Under the pieces are notes generated by a model. That model saw nothing but the letters and a program-made list of their open reading frames with translations, was not told where the DNA came from and did no database searches. Positions 62,686 through 64,000 of a stretch of 64,000 nucleotides of DNA are shown one piece after another. Every line of letters begins with the position of its first letter. Within the stretch, counting starts at the first letter, position 1. Location: NCBI RefSeq assembly GCF_018224615.1, contig NZ_JAGTUK010000003.1:820786-884785 (forward strand), given 5' to 3'. The translations under genes were made by a program, and so were the position numbers. Source of the DNA: Microbacterium paraoxydans. GTDB taxonomy: Bacteria; Actinomycetota; Actinomycetes; Actinomycetales; Microbacteriaceae.

Positions 62686-63816
62686 TCAGTCGGTGGGGAT
62701 ACGGTCTTCGAGGATCGTGCGGATCTGCTCGACGAGAAGCTGCCGCGCCCCGAGCAGCACCGCGCTGTCGCCGGTCGTGCTCAGGCGCACCTCGGGGGTG
62801 GGGCGCTCTTCGCCCGTCGCGCGCTCGGCGACGAGTTCGGCGAGCCGCTGCCCGGCCGCGAGGCTCGTGGGTCCGCCGAGCACGATCATGGCGGGGTCGA
62901 GCACCACGAGGACGGGCTCGATGGTCAGCGCGATGCGGTCGGCGACCTCGCGGAGTGCGTCCTCGTGCTGCGCGAGCGTGCGGAGGTCTCCGTCGTCCGC
63001 AGGCAGCAGGCCGAGGATCACCTGCGAGCCCAGCAGGTCGGTGGTCACGGCTCCGGGTTCGCCGGTCCCGGCCGACACGGTCAGGTAGCCGATCTCACCG
63101 GCGCTCCCGTGTGCACCGCGGTGGATGGTGCCGCCCAGGTCGACGCCGACGCCGAGGCCGACACCCACCCAGAGGAAGGCGAAGCTGTCGGTGTCCTGCG
63201 CCACACCGACCGCGCGCTCCGCCATCGTGGCCAGGTTGACGTCGTTCTCCAGGGTCACCGCGAGTCCGAGTGCCGTCTCGATGCGGTCTCTGGCGCCCAC
63301 GGCCGGCCACCCGGGCAACGAGTCGGTGAGCGAGAGCGTGTCCTGCTCCTGGCCCACGGCCGCCTGCACGCCGACGGTCACGGCCTCGATCGTGTCGCGG
63401 TCGGCACCAGCGGCGGCGCATGCCGCGTCGATCGCCCGCGCGATGTCGTGCTCGGGCGAGCGCTCCTCACCCGCCAGCGGAACGTCGACGGTCGGATGCT
63501 CCCCGCCGGTGGCGTCGACCAGGGTGGCCTGGATGCTGCCGTCGAGCATGCTCACCGCCACGCCGGCGACCTGATCCGTGCGCACACCCCAGCTGACCGC
63601 GCTCGGCCCGCGGCTGCCGGCGACCTCGCCGACGGGGACGACGAGCTCGGCGCGTTCGAGGCGCGCGATCATCTGCGTGGCGGTCGGCTTCGACATGCCC
63701 GACAGCTCCCCGAGGCGGGTGCGCGTGAGCGGGCCGTGCTCGAGGATCAGTCGCAGCGCCTCTCGGTCGTTTCTGGTGCGCAGCCATGCCGAGGTACCCG
63801 GGTCGATCTGTGCCAT
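62686..63816 (-). CDS. ROK-family transcriptional regulator
   Basis: 376 residues. N-terminal winged HTH (RNDREALRLILEHGPLTRTRLGELSGMSKPTATQM, read in two parts) and a ROK sugar-binding domain with GVGVDLGGTIHRGAHGSAGEIGYL-like signature. The zinc CxCGxxGC motif of ROK kinases is absent, so it is more likely a NagC/XylR-type regulator of the neighbouring sugar genes. GGAAGGAAC ribosome site. Confidence 0.9.
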   Translation of the reverse strand: MAQIDPGTSAWLRTRNDREALRLILEHGPLTRTRLGELSGMSKPTATQMIARLERAELVVPVGEVAGSRGPSAVSWGVRTDQVAGVAVSMLDGSIQATLVDATGGEHPTVDVPLAGEERSPEHDIARAIDAACAAAGADRDTIEAVTVGVQAAVGQEQDTLSLTDSLPGWPAVGARDRIETALGLAVTLENDVNLATMAERAVGVAQDTDSFAFLWVGVGLGVGVDLGGTIHRGAHGSAGEIGYLTVSAGTGEPGAVTTDLLGSQVILGLLPADDGDLRTLAQHEDALREVADRIALTIEPVLVVLDPAMIVLGGPTSLAAGQRLAELVAERATGEERPTPEVRLSTTGDSAVLLGARQLLVEQIRTILEDRIPTD

Positions 63817-63841
63817 GGTGTGTTCCTTCCCCGCGACCGGC

Positions 63842-64000
63842 TCAGCGCATGCCGAGTTCGGTGCGGACTTCGTCGCGGAGGCGGCCGAGGTTGTCGGGTT
63901 CGGGGGCGGCGGCGAGGAGGGTCTTGGTGTACTCGTGTTGCGGGTGCAGGATGACCTGGTCCGCGGGTCCTCGTTCGACGACGTCGCCCTTGTAGAGCAC
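63842..64000 (-). CDS. ABC transporter ATP-binding protein, C-terminal end (cut by window edge)
   Basis: Last 52 residues. [20 protein letters not shown] and [24 protein letters not shown] are the end of a DppD/DppF-type oligosaccharide or peptide ABC ATPase. Only 25 bases separate its stop from the ROK gene, on the same strand, suggesting it belongs to the sugar uptake locus. Its catalytic motifs are outside the window. Confidence 0.85.
   Translation of the reverse strand: MLYKGDVVERGPADQVILHPQHEYTKTLLAAAPEPDNLGRLRDEVRTELGMR

Overview
High-GC actinobacterial chromosome, most likely a Microbacterium or another member of the Microbacteriaceae. The evidence is the very high GC content, GTG starts, TANNNT -10 boxes with many leaderless genes, a fused E2-E1 2-oxoglutarate decarboxylase (kgd), a GuaB1-type enzyme, paired CNNM/CBS membrane proteins, DUF3097 and nnrD. 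I saw no rRNA, tRNA, CRISPR array, insertion sequence or prophage. The window is densely packed and both edges cut genes.

1-3.5 kb is a copper-resistance operon on the minus strand: copZ, copA, a YHS-domain protein, and a second P-type ATPase with a striking HXX-repeat N-terminus that runs off the left edge. A CsoR-like palindrome lies in front of it. 3.6-10.7 kb holds a HAD phosphatase, then a minus-strand operon (DUF6325, SHOCT protein, unknown membrane protein, AtsD-like arylsulfatase, formylglycine-generating enzyme), and a divergent PLDc_N/SHOCT membrane protein. 10.7-24.3 kb holds two very large LuxR-family ATPase regulators (LAL/MalT type) around a set of membrane proteins: AI-2E family, SulP, two GAP-family, FUSC, a second SulP, and MscS. 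A 12-bp palindrome, TCACCCGGRTGA, recurs in or near several promoters here and may mark a regulon.

24.3-34.8 kb is a mixed housekeeping and stress region: RidA, a DinB polymerase without an aromatic steric gate, DUF1304, a CPBP protein, trmB, DUF3097, a TPM-domain protein with PspA, an arginase-family protein coupled to a small HExxH protein, an iron-boxed SIP-domain protein, a PTP-type phosphatase and an AhpD-like protein. 34.9-40.9 kb has an alpha/beta hydrolase and a complete peptide-type ABC transporter operon. 40.9-43.7 kb has a GNAT enzyme, ung, an SDR and a Tat-exported protein whose stop codon lies in a 16-bp tandem repeat.

43.9-46.6 kb is methionine biosynthesis (metY, metX). 46.6-51.3 kb is a tight minus-strand run (nnrD, GT87-like, thiamine-binding protein, GNAT, MFS, Nudix) with internal leaderless promoters. 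51.4-60.3 kb has an OYE-type flavoenzyme, two CNNM/CBS proteins, guaB1 and kgd. 60.4-64 kb is a sugar locus (BadF-type kinase, GH4 glycosidase, ROK regulator, end of an ABC ATPase) that probably imports and cleaves a beta-glucoside or amino-sugar disaccharide without a PTS.
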